Below, in pieces: positions 1 to 9,013 of a stretch of 64,000 nt of DNA (within the stretch, counting starts at the first letter, position 1; each line of letters begins with the position of its first letter). Under the pieces are notes generated by a model, which searched no databases, had not been told where the DNA came from, and worked only from the letters and a program-made list of their open reading frames with translations. The stretch comes from Chryseobacterium cucumeris (GTDB taxonomy: Bacteria > Bacteroidota > Bacteroidia > Flavobacteriales > Weeksellaceae), in the NCBI RefSeq assembly GCF_001593385.1, contig NZ_LUVZ01000012.1:620001-684000 (forward strand). Direction: 5' to 3'. The position numbers and the translations under genes are program-made.

Positions 1-20
1 TCAAAATTATTTTTTTTGAT

Positions 21-1307
21 TTATTTGTAGACCTTTTGTATCACGGTATTTTTGATACCTTTAGCTTCAAGTTCCTTTTGAAGTTTTACAGCATCTTCCA
101 ATGTGTATACTTTTCCGTAGGTGTAGTAAAATACACCATTGTCCTTATTTCGTTCCACATCTTTTAAATTCTGAAGAATATAAGAATTACCATTCAGTTT
201 ATCACCTGCATATACTTCAATCGTATAATATCCCATGCTGATTCTCTGATTCGGCATAAATCCTACAGCAAATGCATTTCTGAAACCTGCATCTTTCGCT
301 GTTTTAAGATTAATATCTTTTACCGAAGCCATATTGGTTACAGCATAGTAATATTTGTACTGCCCGTTTTCTTTAAGCGTAAGAATATAGTTCAGGCCTT
401 TCAGGGCAGGATCATTTTCATTGTATTTCGTAGGAGAACTCATTAATAGAATTCTGAAATCATTTTTCAAAGGAACCTCTGCAGGTTTTTCTGGCTCTGG
501 TTTTCTTGTTGCAATAGAACCGCCGGATTTTCTGTCAATCGCCTTTTTATAATCAATAATAGCATTGTAGATACTTTCTGCAATTTCAGTCTGTCCTTTG
601 TCTGAGGCGATGTAGTGGCTTTCCTCAGGATGATTGATGAACCCTGTTTCTATCAGTACGGATGGCATGGCATTCATACGGAGAACGTGAAGGTTTTTCT
701 GAAATACACCTCTTGATGATCTTTTATCTTTATTCACAAAATTATCTTCTACCAATCCTCCCAAAAGAAGACTTGATTCGAGATATTTACTTTGCTGAAG
801 TTTCAGAGCAATTAATGACTCCGGTGAGTCCGGATTGTAAGAACCAAAGATCTGCTTATCTTTTTCATCCAGGAAGATCACGTCATTTTCCCTTTTGGCT
901 ACTTCCAGGTTTTCATTATTCTGGTTAGGTCCCTGTACATATGTTTCTGTTCCATACGCTGTAGGTCTCTGGGAAGAGTTACAGTGAATGGATACAAAAA
1001 GATCTGCTTTGCTCCTGTTAGCCAGATTGGTTCTGTCAGACAGAGAAGGGTATTCGTCAATTTTACGGGTATATATTACTTTGAAATCTCTGTTTTTCTC
1101 TAACATGGCACCTACTTTTAAGGTAATGGCAAGTGTAATGTCTTTTTCTGCGACTCTTCCAATGTCGGAATATGTCCTGTTGGCTCCATGATCACTTCCT
1201 CCGTGTCCCGCATCCAGAACGATAGTAAACTTCTTTTGAGAGAAAATAAAGTTGCTGGTTAGGATAAGGAGAAATGATAAAATTATTTTAAAATTTTGTT
1301 TGTGCAT
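21..1307 (-). CDS. N-acetylmuramoyl-L-alanine amidase with SPOR-like C-terminus
   Basis: Periplasmic zinc amidase that cuts the bond between N-acetylmuramic acid and L-alanine in peptidoglycan, used in cell separation. Residues 1-24 look like a signal peptide ending SQ. An Amidase_3 domain follows, with the zinc ligands visible as DAGHGG (His35), Glu54 in RVAEKD and His108 in SIHCNS; the catalytic Glu is in the later IETGFINHPEE motif. About residues 280-428 hold what look like two SPOR-like units (YYYAVTNM... and FYYTYGKVYTLEDA...), which in this family bind denuded glycan strands at the division site. It is transcribed away from lptD across a 53-base gap. The stop codon lies only 20 bases from the window edge, so its terminator is not visible. 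The family call is very safe; naming it AmiC would be a guess. Confidence 0.93.
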   Translation of the reverse strand: MHKQNFKIILSFLLILTSNFIFSQKKFTIVLDAGHGGSDHGANRTYSDIGRVAEKDITLAITLKVGAMLEKNRDFKVIYTRKIDEYPSLSDRTNLANRSKADLFVSIHCNSSQRPTAYGTETYVQGPNQNNENLEVAKRENDVIFLDEKDKQIFGSYNPDSPESLIALKLQQSKYLESSLLLGGLVEDNFVNKDKRSSRGVFQKNLHVLRMNAMPSVLIETGFINHPEESHYIASDKGQTEIAESIYNAIIDYKKAIDRKSGGSIATRKPEPEKPAEVPLKNDFRILLMSSPTKYNENDPALKGLNYILTLKENGQYKYYYAVTNMASVKDINLKTAKDAGFRNAFAVGFMPNQRISMGYYTIEVYAGDKLNGNSYILQNLKDVERNKDNGVFYYTYGKVYTLEDAVKLQKELEAKGIKNTVIQKVYK

Positions 1308-1360
1308 CTTACAGTTATAAAAATTATATTAATTTTGGGCCTTAATTATATAGTATAAAA

Positions 1361-3946
1361 TTGGCCAAAACCGTCTTCAAAAATATATTACAAATTTTAA
1401 TTATCCTAATTTTTAACAATTTTTTAGCACAGAAAACTCCTGAAAAATTGCCTAAAAATGCGGTTAATGATACTATTTCCAAAAAGGATACCATAGTTGT
1501 AAAAAAAGAACCTTTAAATGATGTTCTTCGTACAAAAGCAGATGATCAGAGAAGAGATGTCCCTAAAAAGATGACATTCCTGAACAAAAATGCTCAGGTA
1601 AAATATCAGGATATGCAGATTGATGCAGATTATATCTCTATTGATGATAACAAAAATCTGATCTATGCGCGAGGAAAACAGGATTCTTTAGGGAAAATTG
1701 TAGAACCTGTAATTACGACGCAGGCCGGGAAAAAATACGAAACCAATGAGTTCAGCTATAATACAAAAACAAAACAGGCCATTGCCTTCAATGCAAGAAC
1801 AGAAGAAAGTGAAGGCGTAATTATAGCTCAGAAGACTAAAAAATATAATGATTCCGTATTTGCAATGAGAAAAGCGGATTATACAACGGATGATTATTTT
1901 ATCAAGAAAAAAGATACGGCAGCAGATTATTTTATGAGAGCTTATAATATTAAGCTGATTAAAACCAAAACAAAATCCCAGATCGTTACAGGTCCTATTC
2001 AGATGTTTATTGAGCAGGTGCCTACACCACTTTACCTTCCATTTGCTATTTTACCTTTTTCAGATAAAAGAGCTGCAGGTATTCTGATTCCGAGTTTCGG
2101 GGAAAGGGAAGATGTAGGTTTCTTCCTGAACGGGATAGGATATTACCAACCCATTGGAGAGCACTTCGACCTTAAAGTTTTAGCAGATATTTATACAAAA
2201 GGAAGCTGGAACTTACGCCCTCAGGTGAATTACCAGAAAAAATACCGTTACTCAGGAAACTTTACTGCAGATATTGGTACCATGGTAAGAGGAATTAAAG
2301 GTTTGGATGATTATACTAAAAACAGTACCTACAGAATCAACTGGACACACTCGCAGGATTCTAAAGCCAACCCTTTCCTTACATTCAGTGCTTCTGTAGA
2401 TATTGTAAGTACCAAGTTCTATAATAACCCGTTGAATAACAATTACATTTTCAATCAGAATGTATTGAATACCCAGCAGAACTCTACGGTAACCCTTACC
2501 AAAAGATTCCTGAAACTGCCGATGACGATTACAGGAACGGCTTCCTATTCCCAGAACTTTGCCACAGGATTGGCAGATCTTCGTCTTCCACAGATGAACG
2601 TGGCCATCAATCAGTTCTATTTATTTAAATCAAAAACAGGAATCAGACAAGGGCTTCTTGAAAATATTACGGTAAATACCGGCTTCAACCTTACCAATTT
2701 CGTAAACACTCAGGAGAATGAGTTGTTTAAAAAAGAAATGTGGGATAAAATGCAGACAGGACTTAAAAACAATATCGCATTAGCAACCAATACAACATTG
2801 GCAAAATATTTCACTTTCAGTTTAAGTGCCAATATCGACAATGCTTTGACAACAAAAACGTTGAACAGATATTATGATCCGGTAAAAAATGTAACGGTTG
2901 ACGAAATCAATAAAAACTTTACAGGATACTCTACTTTCTCTACTTCTGCCAGTCTTCAGACCACACTTTTCGGAATGATGAAATTCAAAAAAGGATCTAC
3001 GGTAGAAGCGGTGAGACATATGATGACTCCAAGTTTGAGCTTTACTTATTCACCAGACTTTTCAAGTCCTAACTTCGGATATTACAGAAACTATTATAAT
3101 GCAAACGGAGCGTTGACGCCATATTCTATTTTTGAAAAAGGAATTATCGGAAGCCCGTCAAGTGGAATGCAGGGAGCCTTAGGTTTCAATATTGGTAACA
3201 ATATTGAGATGAAAGTAAAGTCTAAGAGTGATTCTACAGGGGTAAAGAAAATCAAAATTTTTGAATCTTTAAACCTTGCAGGAAGCTACAACTTTGCCGC
3301 TAAAGATCATCCCTGGTCTGTATTTTCAATCAACGGACAATCTTCATTTTTCAATAATAAACTGACAGTAAATACCAGCCTTGCACTGGAACCTTATAAA
3401 ATTGAGTTCTTACCAGGACAGGATACAGGAATCAGAACAGAGCAGTTCGGACACTTCAGTGTACAGGGGTTCAACGTTCAGTTATCTTATCCTTTAAGCA
3501 GCGAGATCTTTGGAGAAAAAACAGATTATGCTAAAAAGTATTCCTCGAAGGGAGAAGTCCGAAATGAAAATTACTATTTTGATGATGATCATTATGCTCA
3601 TTTTGATCAGGCATGGACTTTAAATATCAGTGCCAATTATGCGTACTCTAAAGGCTTGAGCAGGTTTGGTAATAAAATTGCATCCCTAGGTTTGGATGGA
3701 AGTATCAAACTAACTCCTTACTGGAATATCAACGGAAGTACGCATTATGACATGGTGACTAAAGAATTGGCATATACAAGAATTGGTTTTTCAAGAGATC
3801 AGCGAAGTTTTACCATCAATTTCAACTGGGTTCCGTTTGGTCAGTATAAAGTGTATGACTTCTTTATCGGTATCAAAGCCAATATTTTAAGTGATGCATT
3901 GAAGTACAAAGACAGAAGCTTTACCCAGCCTAATGCACCTTTCTAA
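1361..3946 (+). CDS. lptD: LPS-assembly outer-membrane protein LptD-like (OstA family)
   Basis: Outer-membrane beta-barrel that inserts lipopolysaccharide into the outer leaflet. The only start that keeps the signal peptide is TTG at 1361, giving MAKTVFKN and a hydrophobic stretch ending FLAQ. Residues about 75-190 form the periplasmic OstA/LptA-like jellyroll part (AQVKYQDMQIDADYISID, repeated turns). The rest up to residue 861 is alternating aromatic beta-strand sequence typical of a large barrel. The length of 861 residues fits Bacteroidetes LptD. I do not see the paired cysteines of the proteobacterial protein, which is usual for this phylum. A TAATTTTG box at 1330-1337 could be its -7 element. 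Confidence 0.88.
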   Translation: MAKTVFKNILQILIILIFNNFLAQKTPEKLPKNAVNDTISKKDTIVVKKEPLNDVLRTKADDQRRDVPKKMTFLNKNAQVKYQDMQIDADYISIDDNKNLIYARGKQDSLGKIVEPVITTQAGKKYETNEFSYNTKTKQAIAFNARTEESEGVIIAQKTKKYNDSVFAMRKADYTTDDYFIKKKDTAADYFMRAYNIKLIKTKTKSQIVTGPIQMFIEQVPTPLYLPFAILPFSDKRAAGILIPSFGEREDVGFFLNGIGYYQPIGEHFDLKVLADIYTKGSWNLRPQVNYQKKYRYSGNFTADIGTMVRGIKGLDDYTKNSTYRINWTHSQDSKANPFLTFSASVDIVSTKFYNNPLNNNYIFNQNVLNTQQNSTVTLTKRFLKLPMTITGTASYSQNFATGLADLRLPQMNVAINQFYLFKSKTGIRQGLLENITVNTGFNLTNFVNTQENELFKKEMWDKMQTGLKNNIALATNTTLAKYFTFSLSANIDNALTTKTLNRYYDPVKNVTVDEINKNFTGYSTFSTSASLQTTLFGMMKFKKGSTVEAVRHMMTPSLSFTYSPDFSSPNFGYYRNYYNANGALTPYSIFEKGIIGSPSSGMQGALGFNIGNNIEMKVKSKSDSTGVKKIKIFESLNLAGSYNFAAKDHPWSVFSINGQSSFFNNKLTVNTSLALEPYKIEFLPGQDTGIRTEQFGHFSVQGFNVQLSYPLSSEIFGEKTDYAKKYSSKGEVRNENYYFDDDHYAHFDQAWTLNISANYAYSKGLSRFGNKIASLGLDGSIKLTPYWNINGSTHYDMVTKELAYTRIGFSRDQRSFTINFNWVPFGQYKVYDFFIGIKANILSDALKYKDRSFTQPNAPF

Positions 3947-3976
3947 TATCAGATTGGCATTTGACAATATAAATTT

Positions 3977-3984
3977 TATATTTG
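3977..3984 (+). promoter_or_regulatory. Candidate -7 element upstream of ridA
   Basis: TATATTTG matches the Bacteroidetes TAnnTTTG -7 consensus, with a TTGG at 3955-3958 spaced 18 bases upstream. It leaves a leader of about 100 bases that contains a 20-codon open frame (see findings). Confidence 0.5.
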
Positions 3985-4090
3985 CAAGCAAAATAAATTC
4001 TAATGAAAATCACTGTTGGCAGAATTCAAATACCAACAAATATTGCAGATAGTGATTGCATATAACCATAGAAAAAAATAAATATCCGCT

Positions 4091-4471
4091 ATGAAACAAA
4101 TAATCAACACAGTTAATGCACCTGCAGCTATCGGACCTTATTCACAAGCTAATATTGCCAACGGAGTTTTGTATATCTCCGGACAGATTCCTGTAGATCC
4201 TGCAACTGGTAAATTGGTAGAAGGTATTGAAAAGGAAACGCACCAGGTAATGAAAAACCTTGAAGCGATTCTTACTGAAGCCGGCATGACTTTCAAAAAT
4301 GTTGTAAAAGCTACTATCTTCCTTAAGAGTATGGATGATTTTGCTGTAATGAATGATATCTATGCATCTTACTTAGATTCAGAAAGCTATCCAGCTCGTG
4401 AAACAGTACAGGTTTCATGTTTGCCTAAAAATGTGGATATCGAAATTTCTATGATTGCACATCAGGATTAA
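4091..4471 (+). CDS. ridA: RidA family reactive enamine/imine deaminase
   Basis: Small cytoplasmic protein of 126 residues, the full usual length for the YjgF/YER057c/UK114 family. Family members hydrolyse the reactive 2-aminoacrylate and related enamines released by PLP-dependent threonine/serine dehydratases, protecting other PLP enzymes. The ends of the fold are clear: AAIGPYSQA at the start and ESYPARETVQVSCLP near the end, the latter containing the conserved Arg (about residue 103) that holds the substrate carboxylate. The stop codon overlaps the start of the next gene by one base (TAATG), so the two are probably translated together. Confidence 0.93.
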   Translation: MKQIINTVNAPAAIGPYSQANIANGVLYISGQIPVDPATGKLVEGIEKETHQVMKNLEAILTEAGMTFKNVVKATIFLKSMDDFAVMNDIYASYLDSESYPARETVQVSCLPKNVDIEISMIAHQD

Positions 4472-4926
4472 TGAACTTTATAAGAAATACAATTGCGGTT
4501 TTGATAGGTCTTGGTATTACAGGACTTATTATTACTCTTGGTATAAGGGCTTTTCCGCAATGGGTAACTTTTGAGGCTTTTGCTCCGTTTGAGCATTGGC
4601 AAAGGTTTCTTTTCAGCATGAAAGATGATAAGGCGTTTTTCGGCTTCCTTTTGTTTATTTCCGGATTAGGGACTACAATCGGGGGAGTGGCAACCGCTAT
4701 CATTGTTAAATATGCTAAAGTAGCCTATGCTATTCTGATTGGCTTTATTATGCTTTTTATTGCTATGCTGGATGTTATTATTTTTCCATATCATCCTACG
4801 TTTTATAAGATTTCCATTTTCCTTACGTTCTTTCCGTTTTCCTGGATTGGAGGTAAGATTGTAGAAGTTATCTACGAAAGAAATAAAAAGAAAAGTATCG
4901 CTGACAAAATGAATAAGTCTAAATAA
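4471..4926 (+). CDS. Small polytopic membrane protein, function unknown
   Basis: A 151-residue protein with about four hydrophobic segments (near residues 5-25, 50-70, 78-102 and 108-130) and a very basic, lysine-rich tail, so it should sit in the inner membrane with the tail in the cytoplasm. I do not recognise a named family. It begins on the last base of ridA and ends just before a strong hairpin terminator, so ridA and this gene form a two-gene unit. Nothing in it suggests catalysis; no conserved charged motif is visible inside the membrane segments. Confidence 0.75.
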   Translation: MNFIRNTIAVLIGLGITGLIITLGIRAFPQWVTFEAFAPFEHWQRFLFSMKDDKAFFGFLLFISGLGTTIGGVATAIIVKYAKVAYAILIGFIMLFIAMLDVIIFPYHPTFYKISIFLTFFPFSWIGGKIVEVIYERNKKKSIADKMNKSK

Positions 4927-4932
4927 ATAATA

Positions 4933-4966
4933 AAAAAACGCTGCAGATTCTGCAGCGTTTTTTGTT
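4933..4966. terminator. Bidirectional intrinsic terminator
   Basis: A CGCTGCA/TGCAGCG stem flanked by an A-run on the left and a T-run on the right, between the convergent membrane-protein gene and the GNAT gene. It can work in both directions. Confidence 0.85.
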
Positions 4967-4990
4967 GAAAAGAGTTAGTAGATTTCCATA

Positions 4991-5578
4991 TTAAACATAT
5001 TTCAAAAAATAAAGGGGATAATCCAGCTCAAAGGTTTCATGGAAAATGGTAAATCCATTTTGTTGATAGAAGGTTCTGTTTTCTAATGTTGTTGTTTCAA
5101 CATATATGAGTTCGTTCTCATATTTACTCATAGATTCTTTTAAAAGTTTTGTTCCAATTCCTTTTCCCTGTTCACCAGGAACTACAGCCATTAACCATAA
5201 ATGAACAAATTTTTCTTCCGGATGAAATTTTGCTAAGAGTTTTTCTCGTTGTAAAACTTTAAAGATATTTTCAATTCCAATACAATTGAACAGCAATTTT
5301 ATTTCAAGCCAGATTTTTTTTAAACTGATCGGGAATTTGTCTAAGTATAAAATGCACGCTTTGTGATCGTCGCTGAGAAATATGCTTCCATTTAGCATTG
5401 ATAAATCAAATTGAAACTCCATTAATGCTTTCAATCTCTTATATCTGTTGCCAGAATTCTTTATGACAAAATTGATAGGATTAGGAATAAGAACATTTAT
5501 GAAAGCCTGGCATAAAATAGTAACGACTTTTTCTCTATCCTCATAGGTAGCTTTTTTCATGCACTTTTGTTTTTTCAA
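4991..5578 (-). CDS. GNAT family N-acetyltransferase
   Basis: A 195-residue acetyl-CoA-dependent acetyltransferase of unknown substrate. The acetyl-CoA binding motif A is visible at about residues 128-150 (LWLMAVVPGEQGKGIGTKLL, with the QGKGIG pyrophosphate loop), followed by YVETTTLENRTFYQQNGF, the usual N-acyltransferase strand and helix. The N-terminal half lacks a recognisable acceptor motif. A second in-frame start at 5560 (MKKATYED) gives a more standard beginning and may be the true one. It stands alone, separated from the upstream protease gene by a terminator. Confidence 0.85.
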   Translation of the reverse strand: MKKQKCMKKATYEDREKVVTILCQAFINVLIPNPINFVIKNSGNRYKRLKALMEFQFDLSMLNGSIFLSDDHKACILYLDKFPISLKKIWLEIKLLFNCIGIENIFKVLQREKLLAKFHPEEKFVHLWLMAVVPGEQGKGIGTKLLKESMSKYENELIYVETTTLENRTFYQQNGFTIFHETFELDYPLYFLKYV

Positions 5579-5666
5579 ATATATAAAAAATAGAAGTGTG
5601 TTAATCAGTGTTTTATATGGCTTGTGTTAGTTTCTGCATTTGGCTTAGTTAACGTATTTTTTTCAT

Positions 5667-5695
5667 AAAAAAACCATTCTTAAGCAAGAATGGTT
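5667..5695 (-). terminator. Intrinsic terminator after the HtrA-type protease gene
   Basis: A perfect 10-base stem, AACCATTCTT with AAGAATGGTT, and a 4-base loop. Read leftward it is followed by a run of seven T. Confidence 0.85.
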
Positions 5696-5726
5696 AAATT
5701 TTTAATGTGAAATCAAAGAAATTCAA

Positions 5727-7253
5727 TTAAGGCATTTTGAATCCTTTGGTATAAATTCTTCCGTAATCATCTACGAATTTTACCTGTACATTCCCCTGAT
5801 ATTTCTCAAGGATCTTTTCTACATCTTTCTGTGAATTGACCGGTTTACCATTGACTTCAATGATGATGTAGTTATCTACGATTCCGATTTTAGCCATTTC
5901 ACTGCCCTCAGAAACGTTTTTAGCTACTACACCACTGTTCAGTCCGTATTCTGTTTTGAAACGCTCTGTAAGAGGGTCAAATTCAGCTCCGATTTTTTCA
6001 GTTACGGTAAGATCTGCTTTTGTTCTGGTAGAAGTACCTCCTTTTTGGTCTCTCAGTGTGACAGTAGTAGTGCCTTCTTTACCATTTCTTGAATACGTTA
6101 CCTGAACTTTATCACCAGGACGTTTGCTTCCGATAGACATGGAAAGATCGGCAAAATCTGTGATGTCGTAGTTGTCTACTTTAGTGATTACATCTCCTTT
6201 TTTCAATCCTGCATCTTCAGCACCGCTGTTTTCACCAAATCCTGTAACATAAATTCCTGAACCTACTTTCAGATTTGTTTTAAACTGCTTGTTGTAAGAT
6301 GCTACTAACTGATCATTTGAAAGATCTAAAGACTGAACTCCAAGGAATCCTCTCTGTACAATTCCGAATTTCTTGATATCCTCAACAATTTTTCTCGCCA
6401 GGTTAGAAGGAACGGCAAATCCGTATCCCTGGTAATATCCTGTGGTAGACTGAATCGCAGAATTGATCCCGATAAGTTCTCCATTGGTATTTACCAAAGC
6501 ACCTCCTGAGTTACCCGGGTTAATAGCAGCATCCGTCTGGATGAAGCTTTCAATAGGGTTCGCGGCTTTTCCCTGGCTTCCCAGGATTCCGATACCTCTT
6601 CCTTTAGCAGAAACAATACCTGCTGTTACCGTAGAGTTTAATCCTAATGGATTTCCTACTGCAAGAACCCATTGTCCTACATCAATATTGTCAGAATTCG
6701 CAAAATTCAGATAAGGAAGCCCTTTTTCTTCAATCTTTAATAAAGAGATATCTGTATTAGGGTCTGTTCCTACCAATGTTGCGATATATGATTTCTTGTT
6801 GCTTAGTACAACTTCCAGCTTATTGGCACCTGCTACCACGTGGTTGTTGGAAATGATATAACCGTCCGGAGAGATGATTACCCCTGAACCCATTCCCGAT
6901 GGCATATTATCAGGAACCTGCTGCTTTTGTCTCTGCTGGCCTCTTCCACCGAAAGGATCTCCGAAGAAAAAGTCAAACAAATCCTGCTCTGAAGCTCTGC
7001 TTGATGTTCTGCTTTGATAATTTTTAATAGTTACTACAGCGGGAACGGTTGTTTTAGCCGCCTTTACAAAATCATCACCTACTGCTCCCGTATTCATTCC
7101 TGCGAATGAAGTATTGGGTGCTGCTGTTGTGAAATAAGATTGATCTCCATTGTTGGAGCCGTGTCCGAAATATTGTAAAGCTCCAACGGTAGTAGCTCCG
7201 GAAAGGACTCCAACTACTGCAAATGGTAATAGTTTTTTTAAAGTACTCTTCAT
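5727..7253 (-). CDS. HtrA/DegP-type periplasmic serine protease (Do family)
   Basis: Envelope quality-control protease and chaperone that degrades misfolded periplasmic proteins. An N-terminal hydrophobic segment (residues 8-28) serves as signal peptide or anchor. The trypsin-like domain carries the full triad: His138 in SNNHVV, Asp168 in DPNTDIS and Ser249 in INPGNSGGAL. A PDZ domain follows at about residues 305-400 and a second, more divergent one at about 415-500. The length of 508 residues is typical. A glycine/glutamine-rich loop at residues 98-115 sits where DegP has its regulatory LA loop. The gene has its own terminator and a TAAATTTG box on the minus strand at 7306-7313, suggesting a single-gene unit. 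Confidence 0.93.
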   Translation of the reverse strand: MKSTLKKLLPFAVVGVLSGATTVGALQYFGHGSNNGDQSYFTTAAPNTSFAGMNTGAVGDDFVKAAKTTVPAVVTIKNYQSRTSSRASEQDLFDFFFGDPFGGRGQQRQKQQVPDNMPSGMGSGVIISPDGYIISNNHVVAGANKLEVVLSNKKSYIATLVGTDPNTDISLLKIEEKGLPYLNFANSDNIDVGQWVLAVGNPLGLNSTVTAGIVSAKGRGIGILGSQGKAANPIESFIQTDAAINPGNSGGALVNTNGELIGINSAIQSTTGYYQGYGFAVPSNLARKIVEDIKKFGIVQRGFLGVQSLDLSNDQLVASYNKQFKTNLKVGSGIYVTGFGENSGAEDAGLKKGDVITKVDNYDITDFADLSMSIGSKRPGDKVQVTYSRNGKEGTTTVTLRDQKGGTSTRTKADLTVTEKIGAEFDPLTERFKTEYGLNSGVVAKNVSEGSEMAKIGIVDNYIIIEVNGKPVNSQKDVEKILEKYQGNVQVKFVDDYGRIYTKGFKMP

Positions 7254-7593
7254 TGTATATCTTTCTTGTTTATTAATTAATTTTCTTTTTATGTTTTTGA
7301 GTAAACAAATTTAATGTTAAATAAGTAAGCAATTAGTATGCTATGTTTCAATTTTAACTAAAATTTAACGGCTATTATATGATTTTGTGCCTTATGTCAT
7401 AATTGTTAATGTCACAGTTAACAAAACTTAAAAAAAAATTAAAGAAAATATGGCAGACTTATCATACATAGTGATCTGATTTTCATTGCTGGCAGGTTAC
7501 TGATTATTGTTCGTGATTGGTGTCATAAATATACTTAATTCTAAAATGATTATCTTTGCAAAAATTTTTATTCTCACTTAAAACGTTTATAGC
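7254..7593. other. 340-base divergent intergenic region (protease gene/trhO)
   Basis: A/T-rich spacer. It holds a minus-strand TAAATTTG box (7306-7313) for the protease gene, a plus-strand TATCTTTG box (7551-7558) for trhO, and a perfect inverted repeat TTGTTAA...TTAACAA at 7403-7424. No RNA gene or open frame of substance was seen. Confidence 0.5.
7551..7558 (+). promoter_or_regulatory. Candidate -7 element of trhO
   Basis: TATCTTTG followed by CA, an exact TAnnTTTG match, 35 bases before the trhO start codon. No good -33 TTTG is present at the ideal spacing. Confidence 0.5.
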
Positions 7594-8955
7594 ATGCAAC
7601 TGTATAACACCTTAAGCGCAGAAGAAAGAGCTCAACTTATTGATGAAGCCGGTAAAGACCGTCTTACCTTGTCTTTCTATGCGTATGCCAAAATCGAAGA
7701 CCCCAAAAAATTTCGCGACGAACTATTTATAGCCTGGAATGCCCTTGATGCTCTTGGCCGTATTTATGTTGCTACAGAAGGAATTAATGCTCAGATGAGT
7801 GTTCCTGCAGATCAGTTTGAGGCTTTTCGTGATACGCTCGAAGTTTATGACTTCATGAAAGGAATCCGTTTGAATGTAGCGGTAGACCAGGACAATTACT
7901 CATTTTTAAAATTAACCATAAAAGTCAGAAGCAAAATTGTTGCTGACGGTTTGAATGACGAAACTTTTGATGTGACCAATAAAGGAATTCACTTAAAAGC
8001 TCAGGAATTCAATAATATGCTGGAAGATCCCAATACCATTGTTGTAGATTTCAGAAATCACTACGAAAGTGAAGTAGGGCATTTTGAAGGTGCCATTACT
8101 CCGGATGTGGAAAATTTCAGAGAAAGTTTACCCATCATCAATGAACAGCTACAGGATTTTAAAGAAGATAAAAACCTGTTGATGTACTGTACCGGAGGAA
8201 TCCGTTGTGAAAAAGCCAGTGCGTACTTCAAACACCAGGGTTTCAAAAATGTTTATCAATTGGAAGGAGGTATCATTGAATATACACGCCAGATCAAAGA
8301 AGAAGGAATAAAAAGTAAATTCATTGGTAAAAACTTTGTATTTGACCACCGACTAGGGGAGAGAATTACAGATGATATTATTGCACAATGCCACCAGTGT
8401 GGAAAACCTTGTGATAATCATACCAATTGTGCCAATGATGCCTGTCATTTGTTGTTTATCCAATGCGACGACTGTAAAGCTGCGATGGAAAACTGCTGTT
8501 CTACGGAATGTCTGGAGACCATTCATTTGCCGTGGGATGAACAGGTGAAACTGAGAAAGGGATTACAGGTTGGAAATAAAGTATTCAGAAAAGGAAAATC
8601 AGATGCCCTGAAATTTAAAAACTCAGGAGATTTAACTGATAAGCCTTTAGCAAAAGCTGAGACAAAAAATATCCGTCAGAAGATTGCTGTTAAAAAAGAA
8701 TTGATTGGAAAGGCAGAACATTACTACTCAAAATCAAAGATTGCACAGTTTTTAATTGAACATAAGGATTTATCAGTGGGTGATAAAGTATTGATCTCAG
8801 GTCCTACAACGGGAGAGCAGGAAGTCACCATTACTGAAATCTATGCTAACGGAGGGCCTTGTGAAACGGCAAACATTGGAGATCAGATTACTTTTGCGCT
8901 GCCATTCAGAGTTCGTTTGTCTGATAAATTGTACAGAATTGTGCAAAATGCATAA
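7594..8955 (+). CDS. trhO: Oxygen-dependent tRNA uridine-34 hydroxylase TrhO with extra C-terminal domain
   Basis: Rhodanese-related enzyme that hydroxylates U34 in tRNA wobble positions to ho5U using oxygen. It has the UPF0176 N-terminal ferredoxin-like domain (about 25-120), a rhodanese domain (about 135-245) with the active-site loop CTGGIRCE (Cys199, Cys205), and a cysteine-rich stretch at about 265-310 (CHQCGKPCDNH, CDDCK, CCSTEC). At 453 residues it is roughly 100 longer than the E. coli protein (350). Residues 367-453 are an added domain homologous to the C-terminus of the neighbouring U32 protein: IGK..H.Y.KS.IA, SVGD.VLI.GPTTG.QE and FRVR.SDKLY occur in both. It is the first gene of an operon with trhP, a ferredoxin and the cyclo-ligase. 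Confidence 0.9.
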   Translation: MQLYNTLSAEERAQLIDEAGKDRLTLSFYAYAKIEDPKKFRDELFIAWNALDALGRIYVATEGINAQMSVPADQFEAFRDTLEVYDFMKGIRLNVAVDQDNYSFLKLTIKVRSKIVADGLNDETFDVTNKGIHLKAQEFNNMLEDPNTIVVDFRNHYESEVGHFEGAITPDVENFRESLPIINEQLQDFKEDKNLLMYCTGGIRCEKASAYFKHQGFKNVYQLEGGIIEYTRQIKEEGIKSKFIGKNFVFDHRLGERITDDIIAQCHQCGKPCDNHTNCANDACHLLFIQCDDCKAAMENCCSTECLETIHLPWDEQVKLRKGLQVGNKVFRKGKSDALKFKNSGDLTDKPLAKAETKNIRQKIAVKKELIGKAEHYYSKSKIAQFLIEHKDLSVGDKVLISGPTTGEQEVTITEIYANGGPCETANIGDQITFALPFRVRLSDKLYRIVQNA

Positions 8956-9013
8956 TTCATAGCTGTCAATACAATTATTTCTGTTTTAACAACTTAATAA
9001 TTCCAGACTTGAA

